Shown here one piece after another: positions 1 to 6,546 of a stretch of 23,395 nucleotides of DNA. Location of the stretch: IMG/VR virus record IMGVR_UViG_3300045950_000106, positions 1-23,395 of that record. One strand, 5' to 3'. Position 1 is the stretch's first letter; every line of letters begins with the position of its first letter. The position numbers and the translations under genes were made by a program. The DNA is from a virus. The notes below the pieces were generated by a model. The model was not told the DNA's origin. It searched no databases and was given only the letters and a program-made list of their open reading frames with translations.

Positions 1-60
1 GCCAACCTGTCCGGGGCCAACCTGTCCGGGGCCAACCTGTCCGGGGCCAACCTGTCCGGG
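1..60 (+). repeat. Four perfect tandem copies of a 15-bp unit
   Basis: The unit GCCAACCTGTCCGGG occurs four times without any mismatch and encodes four ANLSG pentapeptides. A diverged fifth unit follows. The array continues leftwards out of the window, so its full copy number is unknown. Perfect identity at synonymous positions suggests recent slippage expansion, not old divergence of the repeat protein. Confidence 0.95.
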
Positions 61-492
61 GCCGACCTTACAGACACCAAGGGCCTCGTCAAGCTCATGG
101 GCGTGGTACCCGGCAACTGCTACTGGAAGCGGTTTAACGCTGGTCTCTGCAACCAGAGCTATCAGTACCATGTTGGCCTCAACTGCCTACACGAAGGCGA
201 GATGTTTGCCGCCGACGAGCGTGTCATGTGCTCCTATCCCGGCTTCCACTTTGGCAGTCGCTCGTGGTGTGCGGTCAACTATCCCGACCGGCCTCTGGAG
301 GCACTGATCCGCATCCCAGAGGATGCGCAGATCAACGAGCCGTGGGCAACGGATGGCAAGGCGAGTGCCGACAAGATCGAAATCCTGCAGATATTCGATT
401 GCGCCAGTGGCGAAGATGTGACAGACCAATATCGGCAGGACGGCGACACTATCGGCGACCGGTTGCTCAGCACCATCGCAATGGAGCGGTAG
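1..492 (+). CDS. Pentapeptide-repeat protein, 3' part only (5' end outside window)
   Basis: The reading frame is open from base 1 and ends at TAG 490-492. It begins with four identical ANLSG pentapeptides and a fifth, ADLTD, the A(N/D)LxG pattern of right-handed quadrilateral beta-helix pentapeptide proteins. A non-repeat domain of about 130 residues follows. It is Cys/Trp/Tyr-rich (for example GFHFGSRSWCA and EALIRIPEDAQINEPWATDG) and resembles the C-terminal domain often found after pentapeptide repeats in phage proteins. I know no biochemical function for that domain. The ATG at 97 is only an internal methionine: the repeats upstream are in the same frame, so the true start lies left of the window. 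The DNA-level repeat is listed separately. Confidence 0.8.
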   Translation, partial: ANLSGANLSGANLSGANLSGADLTDTKGLVKLMGVVPGNCYWKRFNAGLCNQSYQYHVGLNCLHEGEMFAADERVMCSYPGFHFGSRSWCAVNYPDRPLEALIRIPEDAQINEPWATDGKASADKIEILQIFDCASGEDVTDQYRQDGDTIGDRLLSTIAMER

Positions 493-493
493 T

Positions 494-985
494 ATGCCCC
501 CGGTGCAGCTCGCGTTGCCGGTGGCGTTGCCCGTCGGTCGCGACCTGGTGGCCCTTGCGGACATCGACGACGCGGAGAGACTGCTGCAGTACCGCTGGCG
601 CGCCATCCGTATCCGGCGTACCTGGTACGCGGTGCGGGCGGACAGTGACGCGCTGATCTACATGCACCGGCTGATCCTAAACGCGCCGGATGGCATGATT
701 GTGGATCATCGCGATGGCAACGGTCTCAACAACAGTCGTGCCAACCTGCGAGTCGTCACACACCGGGAGAACAACATCAACGCGGCGAAGCGGGCCGGCT
801 GCAGCAGCCACCACCGGGGCGTGGACTATCACCGGAGCACGCGGGCTTGGCGAGCCCGGGTGTGGTGCGGCGGCAGGGAAACGCTCGTCGGGTTCTTTGC
901 CACAGAAGAGGAGGCAGTAGCAGCCAGGGAGAGAGCAGCACGAGAGGTATACGGCGAGTACGTAAGTGTGAGGAGGTGCCCATGA
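494..985 (+). CDS. HNH endonuclease with C-terminal AP2 DNA-binding domain
   Basis: The 163-residue protein carries an HNH core: MHR at residues 57-59, DHRDGNGLNN at 71-80 (the His and Asn of the motif) and VVTHRENN around H90. An AP2/ERF-like domain follows at about residues 108-157, with the hallmark RGVDYHRSTRAWRARV and a GFFATEEEAVAARERAA helix. This domain order is known for phage free-standing homing endonucleases that nick or cut DNA. The start ATG lies 1 bp after the previous stop, with GGAG about 7 nt upstream. The gene ends in TGA overlapping the next ATG (ATGA). It may be a mobile homing-type gene or a packaging-related nuclease; the AP2 fusion favours the homing type. Confidence 0.88.
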   Translation: MPPVQLALPVALPVGRDLVALADIDDAERLLQYRWRAIRIRRTWYAVRADSDALIYMHRLILNAPDGMIVDHRDGNGLNNSRANLRVVTHRENNINAAKRAGCSSHHRGVDYHRSTRAWRARVWCGGRETLVGFFATEEEAVAARERAAREVYGEYVSVRRCP

Positions 986-1083
986 CCAAAGAGCGCATCG
1001 GGGATGTTGTCGGAGTCGTCATCGTCGCCCTGGCGGTGCTGTACTGGTTGGCCCAGATGGTACGCGCGGGGTGGCTGTGGTGA
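982..1083 (+). CDS. Small single-pass membrane peptide (33 aa)
   Basis: The ATG at 982 overlaps the stop of the HNH gene as ATGA and has a strong AGGAGG 4-5 nt upstream. The 33-residue product has a short charged N-terminus (MTKERIGD), a hydrophobic stretch VVGVVIVALAVLYWLAQMV long enough for one membrane span, and a short basic/aromatic end. Size and topology fit small phage membrane proteins, but there is no lysis neighbour and no basis for naming a function. A rival reading is that the AGGAGG is accidental in the 3' end of the HNH gene; the ATGA coupling argues against that. Confidence 0.55.
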   Translation: MTKERIGDVVGVVIVALAVLYWLAQMVRAGWLW

Positions 1084-1113
1084 GGCCGTGGTGAGGCCGT
1101 GGTGAGGCCGTGG
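1081..1113 (+). repeat. Three tandem copies of an 11-bp unit that supplies stops in all frames
   Basis: TGAGGCCGTGG is repeated at 1081-1091, 1092-1102 and 1103-1113, and a fourth TGA begins at 1114. Because 11 is not a multiple of three, the TGA triplets fall in all three forward frames. The first TGA is the stop of the 33-residue peptide. The array lies directly before the ribosome-binding site (AAAGGAGGG) of the next gene. Confidence 0.9.
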
Positions 1114-1128
1114 TGAAAGGAGGGACAC

Positions 1129-1365
1129 ATGGGAACCGCCGGATACGATCCCTACGACGATCTGGCGTTCTGCCCCGTATCGGCGGCGCGCATGGCAGAC
1201 GTGGAAATTGAGGTGGAAGCCGAAGAACGCTGCCGCGCCAGGCTCAAGGACTTGCGAGCACAGGTCGGCCGGCTGGCGGCGGAGAACCGCCAGTTGCAGG
1301 CCCGACTGGACGGAGTGTTGGACCAGATTGCCGACCTGCGGCAGCAGATGCCACAGACAGCATGA
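1129..1365 (+). CDS. Small coiled-coil protein of unknown function
   Basis: This 78-residue protein starts at an ATG preceded by AAAGGAGGG at good spacing. Residues about 23-72 are strongly helical and charged with heptad-like leucines (LKDLRAQVGRLAAENRQLQA), typical of a dimeric coiled coil. The N-terminus (MGTAGYDPYDDLAF) is acidic and aromatic. No catalytic motif is seen. Similar short coiled-coil proteins are frequent in phage early regions, but I do not recognise this one. Confidence 0.7.
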   Translation: MGTAGYDPYDDLAFCPVSAARMADVEIEVEAEERCRARLKDLRAQVGRLAAENRQLQARLDGVLDQIADLRQQMPQTA

Positions 1366-1421
1366 CGCGCCTTGGGCCTTTCAGTACCCTACCATCGGGT
1401 GGATCGGAAGCTACGAAGACT

Positions 1422-1440
1422 GTGACCCATTATAGGTCAC
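1422..1440 (+). promoter_or_regulatory. 6-bp inverted repeat upstream of an early gene, possible operator or leader hairpin
   Basis: GTGACC at 1422-1427 and GGTCAC at 1435-1440 are perfect inverted copies separated by the AT-rich 7-nt spacer CATTATA. The dyad sits 18 bp before the ATG at 1458 and just upstream of its ribosome-binding site GAAAGGAAG. It could be a protein-binding operator or an RNA hairpin close to the ribosome-binding site. A chance dyad of this size is also possible. Confidence 0.3.
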
Positions 1441-1457
1441 GAAAGGAAGAGCGACAA

Positions 1458-2177
1458 ATGGCTACAGAGCCCATCGTCAGCACCGCAACCGAAGACCCCT
1501 TTGAGAGTGCGAGCAATGCGACTCTCGCCCCCCGCAGCTACTTTGGCCAGATCGACATCGACGCCTGGCACTGCGTGCTGATCAAGGGCAGGGGCAAGGT
1601 GCCGTTCGACCCGGCGCAGCACAGCCGCGCCGACCGGCGCACGGCCATTACCATCGCCCTGTTGCCCCTGCCTGAGATGAAGGTCCAGTTCGAGATCAAG
1701 CGCGACCTGGTGGCCGAGAGCCACGAGTGGACCAAGTTCATGCTGCCGTCCCTGAAGGCGCTGGGCCTGGCGAATGTGCGGGACGCCAACGGCCGCTGGG
1801 CCAAGATGCAGCAGGTGGGCACGGGGCGTACGTATCGCAATGCCAAGGGCGAGGAGAAAGAAGCTACGGCGTTCAAGTTCCTGGCATTGTATGCCGATGA
1901 GGCGACTTGTCGGGCAACGTATGCGGTGGAGGCTGCAGGCCACGCGAACGGCAACGGACAGGCTGCTGCTACTGCTACGGCGACAGTTGCCGATGCCAAC
2001 GCACTGAACGTCGCACGCCCCTTCATCGCAGCCTTTGCGCGCCAGAACCAGTTCGACATCGAGAAGACGCGCGCGGCCTGCCGGTCGCAGGCCATCATCA
2101 CCAAGGCCATCGACGTGGATAGCGAGACGTTCGTCAACATCGTGGCCGAGGCCATGGCGGCGACGGGAGGCAAGTGA
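1458..2177 (+). CDS. Conserved-looking phage early protein, unknown function (239 aa)
   Basis: I chose the ATG at 1458 (MATEP) because GAAAGGAAG lies 9-10 nt upstream. An in-frame ATG at 1362 overlaps the previous stop but would add 32 low-complexity residues. The N-terminal two thirds (to about residue 160) look like a folded, mostly beta domain (RSYFGQIDIDAWHCVLIKG, then VPFDPAQHSRADRRTAITIA). An Ala/Thr-rich linker follows near residues 165-185, then a helical C-terminal domain of about 55 residues. No nuclease or ATPase motif is present. Its position at the head of the recombination genes would suit a single-stranded-DNA-binding accessory protein, but that is inference from location only. 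Confidence 0.75.
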   Translation: MATEPIVSTATEDPFESASNATLAPRSYFGQIDIDAWHCVLIKGRGKVPFDPAQHSRADRRTAITIALLPLPEMKVQFEIKRDLVAESHEWTKFMLPSLKALGLANVRDANGRWAKMQQVGTGRTYRNAKGEEKEATAFKFLALYADEATCRATYAVEAAGHANGNGQAAATATATVADANALNVARPFIAAFARQNQFDIEKTRAACRSQAIITKAIDVDSETFVNIVAEAMAATGGK

Positions 2178-2178
2178 G

Positions 2179-2472
2179 ATGACACGCACATTCAGGCCCG
2201 TGGGCATCGGCATCGCCTGGCACAATGAGCCGGACCCGGATGACCCGACCGTGGACCTGCCCGATGAGGTCTGCCAGGCGGTCGATTGCAACCCGTTGCC
2301 CGAGTGCATCTGCACGGACGATGAGAAGTATCAGAACAACGTCGCGGCGGAAGCGCTTGAGAAGAGCTATGAGATTGTCACAGTCATCGACGCGTTCGGC
2401 GACATGGGTCTGCGCCTCGCGTATGGGGCGCCACCTGAACTGCCACCACTGGACTTGAGTCTGGTAGCATAG
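2179..2472 (+). CDS. Small acidic hypothetical protein (97 aa)
   Basis: The ATG lies 1 bp after the preceding TGA, with GGGAGG about 9 nt upstream, so translation is probably coupled. The product is rich in Asp, Glu and Pro and has four Cys in residues 33-46 (DEVCQAVDCNPLPECICTDDE), which could be a small metal or disulfide site. The C-terminal half is plausibly helical. I recognise no family. A 12-bp hairpin follows the stop. Confidence 0.65.
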   Translation: MTRTFRPVGIGIAWHNEPDPDDPTVDLPDEVCQAVDCNPLPECICTDDEKYQNNVAAEALEKSYEIVTVIDAFGDMGLRLAYGAPPELPPLDLSLVA

Positions 2473-2486
2473 CAACGCCGCCTTCA

Positions 2487-2521
2487 ACCTCCCGGAGGTC
2501 CGGAGCAACCCTCCGGGAGGT
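2487..2521 (+). terminator. Stable 12-bp hairpin between genes, no U-tract
   Basis: ACCTCCCGGAGG (2487-2498) and CCTCCGGGAGGT (2510-2521) form a perfect 12-bp stem with an 11-nt loop. No run of T follows, so it is not a classic intrinsic terminator. It could stall polymerase, stabilise an mRNA end or act as a processing site between the two early-gene groups. Confidence 0.5.
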
Positions 2522-2549
2522 CAGATCTTCGCCACGCCAGGAGGTTGCC

Positions 2550-3275
2550 ATGAGCATCACCGCTGCCGTCATCGACTCTCGCGAGCCCAAGTGGGTGCAG
2601 GGTTTGAGCTTCAATGGCGCCATGGTCGCCACCGGGCTGCTGGACGCCGGCGATCTCCTGGCCATCTGCGACGATGGGACGCTGTTGGCCATCGAGCGCA
2701 AGACCCCGGACGATCTCCTCAACAGCATCCGTGATGAACGGCTCTGGGCGCAACTTGCCGGTCTCTGCCAGGTGACACGGTGGGCGTACCTGGTGGTAAC
2801 CGGCGAGCTGCGCCAGGGGCCGGACGGCAAAGTCGTCACCGATGCGCGCGGCACCGGGTGGAACTGGGCATCGGTGCAAGGCGCCCTGTTGCAGGCCCAA
2901 GAAATGGGCATCTTTATCGTACACTGCGCCGGTGACGAGGACTATGAGGCTGCAGTTCTGCGGCTGGCAACGCGGTCGCACCGCGCAGAAGTCGTCGTGT
3001 CGCCGGCGCGGGAGCCCCGTATCCTGGCGCAAGCAGAGCAGATACTGTGCGCGTTGCCCGGCATCGGCTGGGAACGCATGCAGGCGCTGATGCAACACTG
3101 TGGCAACGCCGCTTGGGCTATGAACTACCTCACCAGTATCGAGGCATCTGACATCCCCGGCATCGGGCCGGGGACCAGGCGCGCCATCCGCAAAGCCCTC
3201 GGCCTCAAGGAAGACGAAGAACTCGCAGTAGTCATTGCAGAAACGGGCCAATTGGCCCAGGAGCAAGCAGCATGA
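2550..3275 (+). CDS. ERCC4/XPF-type nuclease with tandem helix-hairpin-helix motifs
   Basis: The nuclease domain (about residues 5-130) shows the XPF/Mus81 active-site order: D9 in IDSREPK, GD at 34-35, then AIERKTPDDLL with E49, R50, K51 and D54 (GDx(n)ERKx3D). The C-terminal part (about 165-218) has two helix-hairpin-helix units, LPGIGWERMQALM and IPGIGPGTRRAIRKAL, as in structure-specific endonucleases that cut branched DNA. At 241 residues it is a minimal version without a helicase domain. The start has GGAGG 7-8 nt upstream. The stop region overlaps the RecT-like gene by 4 nt, which suggests coupled expression and a joint role in phage recombination or branch resolution. Confidence 0.9.
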   Translation: MSITAAVIDSREPKWVQGLSFNGAMVATGLLDAGDLLAICDDGTLLAIERKTPDDLLNSIRDERLWAQLAGLCQVTRWAYLVVTGELRQGPDGKVVTDARGTGWNWASVQGALLQAQEMGIFIVHCAGDEDYEAAVLRLATRSHRAEVVVSPAREPRILAQAEQILCALPGIGWERMQALMQHCGNAAWAMNYLTSIEASDIPGIGPGTRRAIRKALGLKEDEELAVVIAETGQLAQEQAA

Positions 3276-4045
3276 CAGAGCAGAGCAAAGCATTGAGCGT
3301 TATCAAACCGCAGGCATTGACACCGGACATCTGGCAGATGATCCGCGATGTGGCACCGGCGATGCACGCTGCCCGCTGGTTCAGTGTGAGCAATCCCGAG
3401 CAGGCCATGGCCATCATGCTCAAGGGGCACGAGCTGGGCCTGGGCCTGGCAGCGTCCTTCGAGTTCATCAAGCCGGTGCTGAGCCGGCCGTGCCTGACAC
3501 CTATGGGGGCGTTGGCGCTGATCCAGAACAGTCCACTGATCGCTGAAATGGAAATCAAAGACCTGACAGATGATCAGGGGCGCCCCACCGGCTGCCGCGT
3601 ACGCATGAAGCGGAGCAGCGGATTCGAGTACCAGTGCACCTTCACCGAAGACGACGCCAAGCGCGCGGGCCTGATCAAGCCCGACTCCGGATACGAGAAA
3701 TACCCGGCGAACATGTACCGTTGGCGGGCGATTGGCTTCTGCGCGGATGTGGTATGTCCCGATGTGCTGGGAGGCCTGAAACGCGCAGACGAAATGGGCG
3801 CGACAATCTCGCCGGACGGACAGGTGATTGAGGCGGCCTGGAAGCCGGTGGCACCGGCGGCGGCCGAGCAGCAGGCCGCACCCGCACCTGCCATTACAGC
3901 GCCTGCAGTTTCTATCATCTCGCTCGACGATCTTCTGGCCAAGCACGGCGCTGAGGCCATCATCGCAGCCAACGAGGGGCGTATTCCTGGCATGGACGCT
4001 GAGATCGAGGCCGTCGCGATCAAGCTGGAGCAGGGCAATGGCTGA
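3272..4045 (+). CDS. RecT-family-like single-strand annealing protein
   Basis: The 257-residue protein has features of RecT/Redbeta-superfamily proteins. These are an N-terminal helical region with SNPEQAMAIMLKGHELGLGL, a beta region (CRVRMKRSSGFEYQCTFTED), and the conserved block DDAKRAGLIKPDSGYEKYP followed by MYRWRAIGFCADVVCPDVLGG (about residues 127-168). The tail after residue 180 is an Ala/Pro-rich linker and a small helical end. Such proteins anneal complementary single strands during phage recombination. The ATG overlaps the stop of the ERCC4-type nuclease gene, and a RecB-like nuclease gene follows two genes on, a usual grouping. Family identity rests on motif memory. Confidence 0.75.
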   Translation: MTEQSKALSVIKPQALTPDIWQMIRDVAPAMHAARWFSVSNPEQAMAIMLKGHELGLGLAASFEFIKPVLSRPCLTPMGALALIQNSPLIAEMEIKDLTDDQGRPTGCRVRMKRSSGFEYQCTFTEDDAKRAGLIKPDSGYEKYPANMYRWRAIGFCADVVCPDVLGGLKRADEMGATISPDGQVIEAAWKPVAPAAAEQQAAPAPAITAPAVSIISLDDLLAKHGAEAIIAANEGRIPGMDAEIEAVAIKLEQGNG

Positions 4046-4370
4046 GCAGCACACGCCGGGGCCATGGCGCGCAGGCAAGGGATCTGATGCGGGCCTGATT
4101 CTAGCGGATGATCAGGGAGGCGGGCCAACGCGGGCAGTATGCGAGATGCGGTATCATGCCGTCCCGCGGTCCGAAATGATCGCCAATCAGTGCCTCATCA
4201 CCGCTGCCCCCGATCTCCTGGCTGCCTGCCAGCAAGGCGGACCAACCCTGCTGACGCAAGCCGCCGATCTACTGCAAACGCATGCGCCAGAGATCGCAGC
4301 AGAACTGCGGCGCAAAGCAGGGGCTGAGCGAGTGGCGATTGCACTCGCAGAGGATGGCTACTGTGTCTGA
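4038..4370 (+). CDS. HTPGPW-type small phage protein, unknown function
   Basis: I place the start at the ATG at 4038, which overlaps the end of the RecT-like gene by 8 nt. The 110-residue protein begins MAEQHTPGPWRAGKG, a signature that recurs in small phage early proteins, followed by a segment including QCLITAAPDLLAACQ. Proteins with HTPGPW plus an AAPDLLxA motif are common in phage replication or recombination clusters and have no assigned function that I know of. The 3' end overlaps the start of the next gene by 17 nt. Confidence 0.75.
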   Translation: MAEQHTPGPWRAGKGSDAGLILADDQGGGPTRAVCEMRYHAVPRSEMIANQCLITAAPDLLAACQQGGPTLLTQAADLLQTHAPEIAAELRRKAGAERVAIALAEDGYCV

Positions 4371-4926
4371 GGTCACTCATCTCAGCTACAGCTCGCTCAA
4401 TCTCTACCTCCTCTGCGGCCATGCCTGGAAACAGCGCTACGTGGAGAAGGTGCAGACGCCCACCTCGCCGGCGTTGGTCTTCGGCAGTGCGTTCCACGGC
4501 ACGGCAGAGGCATACCTGCAAGGCGCCGATCTGGAGCCCGCCTGGGAACAGTCCTGGGGCCAGCAACTGGAACGCAATCCAGCGGTGGCCTGGGGCAGCG
4601 ATACGGTGGACAGTTGTCATGCCGACGGCCTGCGCATGGTACGCGCCAAGCCCGTACGGGACCTGCTGGAGCAGGTACGTGCCAACTATGAACCGGGCGA
4701 GGGTCGCATCGAGCGGCGAGTGGAGCTGCGGGTACCGGGCGTACCAGTGCCCATCATCGGCTACGTGGACCTGATCACGCGGGATGGCGTGCCGGGGGAC
4801 ATCAAGACGGCCGCGCGCATGTGGACCGAGATCGTTGGGGTGAATGCCACGGGGGAGCCTGAACCAGGAGGAGGGTCGTGCCAAACTTTATCGCTTCGCC
4901 TGCTGACGATCAGCAGGTGCAGGTAA
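4354..4926 (+). CDS. Cas4/RecB-like PD-(D/E)XK nuclease, apparently C-terminally truncated
   Basis: From the ATG at 4354 the protein has the opening of phage Cas4-like nucleases (LSYSSLNLYLLCGHAWKQRY), a conserved His (FGSAFHGTAEAYL, H48), and the PD-(D/E)XK core VELRVPGVPVPIIGYVDL with E124 and D139, then GDIKTA with D149 and K151. Family members normally continue with a QxxxY helix and about 60-100 further residues. Here the frame changes to unrelated sequence after residue 159 and stops at residue 190. Neither other forward frame encodes the missing part. It may be an inactive remnant or a product of recombination with the block that follows. An upstream in-frame ATG at 4282 lies within the preceding gene and is less likely. 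Confidence 0.75.
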   Translation: MATVSEVTHLSYSSLNLYLLCGHAWKQRYVEKVQTPTSPALVFGSAFHGTAEAYLQGADLEPAWEQSWGQQLERNPAVAWGSDTVDSCHADGLRMVRAKPVRDLLEQVRANYEPGEGRIERRVELRVPGVPVPIIGYVDLITRDGVPGDIKTAARMWTEIVGVNATGEPEPGGGSCQTLSLRLLTISRCR

Positions 4927-4970
4927 CGGCCACCTGGAGGGAAGATGACGATGCCCAGACGCGAGCCTGA
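4878..4970 (+). CDS. Possible 30-residue ORF with strong ribosome-binding site
   Basis: GTG at 4878 is preceded by AGGAGGAGGG at good spacing and opens a 30-codon frame (MPNFIASPADDQQ to DDAQTRA) ending at TGA 4968-4970. It overlaps both the end of the truncated nuclease and the start of the frameshifted gene. It could be a small protein, a translational leader, or the true N-terminus of the downstream gene, which is read in a different frame and shows another frame disruption. The strength of the ribosome-binding site is the main support. Confidence 0.35.
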   Translation: MPNFIASPADDQQVQVTATWREDDDAQTRA

Positions 4971-5378
4971 GCCGCCAACTCAGAGTCCGAGGGACTGGCA
5001 AGCTCTAGAGCCAAAAAGAGCGCGTAACCTGGAAGCGGCCATCAGCATCGAAGAGTGTGGCCAGATGCACTGGAGCGCACTAATCGATGCGGCCATAGGC
5101 AAGCCCAAGTTTGTCGAGATTCTCTACGATAGCAAAAGCAGCCGGTCAGGCATCCGGGCCGCAATGAATGCCAGGGCCTGTGGGTTTACAAGCGACGCGC
5201 GCGGATCGGGGCCAAGAGCACATTGACGTATGCTGGCATCTGGCACAAGCTGGAGCTGCCAATCCGCGCTCGCCCGGCGCGGGAGGCCAAGCCAGGCTTG
5301 TGGGCCATCAGCTTTTTTGTCCGATCTCCCAATCAAGAAGGGCCGATACCACGACGCGTATCTGAACGACGAGGATGA
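4945..5378 (+). pseudogene. Frameshifted paralog of the gene at 7071-7442
   Basis: The first frame starts at ATG 4945 (or 4951, better spaced from GGAGGG) and reads through about 5157. It then runs into unrelated residues and stops at 5226. The protein continues in the -1 frame from about 5175 to TGA 5376-5378. The first part (AAISIEECGQMHWSALIDAA, then VEILYDSKSSRSGIR) aligns without gaps to PAISLNLSGRLCYTQALAER and VEIYIDEERKLLGIR of the downstream gene. The second part (LTYAGIWHKLELPI, GLWAIS) aligns to LTVTGLWERLSLPI and GIWAIP. The frame-0 stretch has no ATG, so one missing base between 5158 and 5174 explains it best. A further acidic stretch in frame 1 up to TAA near 5427 may mark a second shift. 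Real decay or an assembly/sequencing indel are both possible. Confidence 0.7.
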
Positions 5379-5442
5379 TGAAGCCAACGGCTGGCATGAC
5401 GACGACGAGACCGGCCGCCAACAGTAATCTGGAGGGGAGGAC

Positions 5443-6546
5443 ATGGAGCGCTTTTGTGCATTCGACATCGAGATTACGACCGAAATCCCGGAGGGCACCG
5501 ACGACTGGAAGGCACTGCGCCCGCTGGGCATCTCCTGTGCAGCCACGCTGACTGACGCCGGCGATCTCCGCCTCTGGCACGGCGCCGAGCAGCCGGATGG
5601 CCGCCTGGCGGAGCGGATGACGCCAATGGAATGCCAGGCGCTTGTTGAGTACTTGGTGAGCCTGGCCAAGGACATGACTCGGGTCCTGACATGGAACGGT
5701 CTCGGTTTCGATCTGGACATCCTCCAGGAGGAGTGTGGCCGGGGCTATATGCAGGACTTTTGCCATCTCCTCGCTCGCCATGACCACATCGACATGATGT
5801 TTCAGATCTTTTGCCAGAAAGGCTTTGGCCTGGGATTGGACGTTGCCGCGAAAGGCATGGGTCTGGCTGGCAAGACGGAGGGCATACACAGAGACCTCGC
5901 TCCGGTAATGTGGGCGCAGGGCCGAGTCGAGCAGGACAAGGTGCTGGAATACGTCGCCCAGAATGTGCGCACCACGGCAGACCTCTACCGCGCTATCCTC
6001 AAAGAGCGTTGCCTGCGCTGGCAGGCCAGGTCTGGCGGGCAGGCATCCTGGTCGCCCACGCTCCACACAAGTGGCGACGTCCGCAATCTGCGCATGCTTA
6101 CGGTCGACGAGTGCCTGCGTCTCCCCGAGCCGGACACGTCCTGGATGAGGAACCCCTGGCCACGCTCCAAGTTCGCAGGGTGGCTGCGTGAGCCACGGGA
6201 GAGGCCGTCTCCCAAGCCTGTCCCGGTGCCTGCGCAGCTGGGCCTGCCGCGCATTAGCGGCGGGTTGGAGGAGCGGAAGTGTGACGATCCCACGCATGAG
6301 ATGCTCGATGGCGAGGTCTGGTGTCCCCGCTGCGATGGACATGGAGACTATCTCTTGGGCCTCACCGGTGGCATCATCTGCTGCGAGGTTTGTGAAGGGC
6401 GGGGCTCAGTTCACCCCGCCTTCCAACAGGCCTACATAGCCCGCAAGGGCAGTCTGAGTATCTGTGACAAATGCTATAGCTGGACCTGGTGTGTCCAGGC
6501 AGGCGAGCAGAGGCTGTGTTCACAGTGTAGTCTGACTGAACGATGA
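5443..6546 (+). CDS. DEDD-type 3'-5' exonuclease-like protein with C-terminal zinc ribbons
   Basis: Residues 1-190 have an RNase H-like exonuclease fold: motif I FDIE (D8, E10), motif II LTWNGLGFDLDIL (N85, D90), an internal HDHIDMM (H115, D117) and the motif III region VLEYVAQNVRTTADLY. In related proteins motif III usually reads YxxxD; here position 174 is Asn. The C-terminal part has zinc ribbons: CPRCDGHG (294-301) with CCEVCEGRG (313-321), DnaJ-like CxxCxGxG, and CDKC (341-344) with CSQC (359-362). The start has GGAGGGGAGG just upstream. Likely roles are DNA end processing or proofreading-like activity in the recombination module. The Asn makes full catalytic activity uncertain. Confidence 0.75.
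   Translation: MERFCAFDIEITTEIPEGTDDWKALRPLGISCAATLTDAGDLRLWHGAEQPDGRLAERMTPMECQALVEYLVSLAKDMTRVLTWNGLGFDLDILQEECGRGYMQDFCHLLARHDHIDMMFQIFCQKGFGLGLDVAAKGMGLAGKTEGIHRDLAPVMWAQGRVEQDKVLEYVAQNVRTTADLYRAILKERCLRWQARSGGQASWSPTLHTSGDVRNLRMLTVDECLRLPEPDTSWMRNPWPRSKFAGWLREPRERPSPKPVPVPAQLGLPRISGGLEERKCDDPTHEMLDGEVWCPRCDGHGDYLLGLTGGIICCEVCEGRGSVHPAFQQAYIARKGSLSICDKCYSWTWCVQAGEQRLCSQCSLTER

Noticed and set aside
1-60. CRISPR array
   Set aside because: The units are directly adjacent without spacers and encode pentapeptides.
5130-5180. Programmed -1 frameshift
   Set aside because: No X-XXY-YYZ slippery heptamer is positioned in the correct frame in the interval where homology shifts (5158-5174), so a mutation or sequencing indel is more likely.
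5308-6342. A 344-codon open frame on the minus strand
   Set aside because: It is antisense to the exonuclease gene with clear DEDD and zinc motifs, and has no recognisable product.
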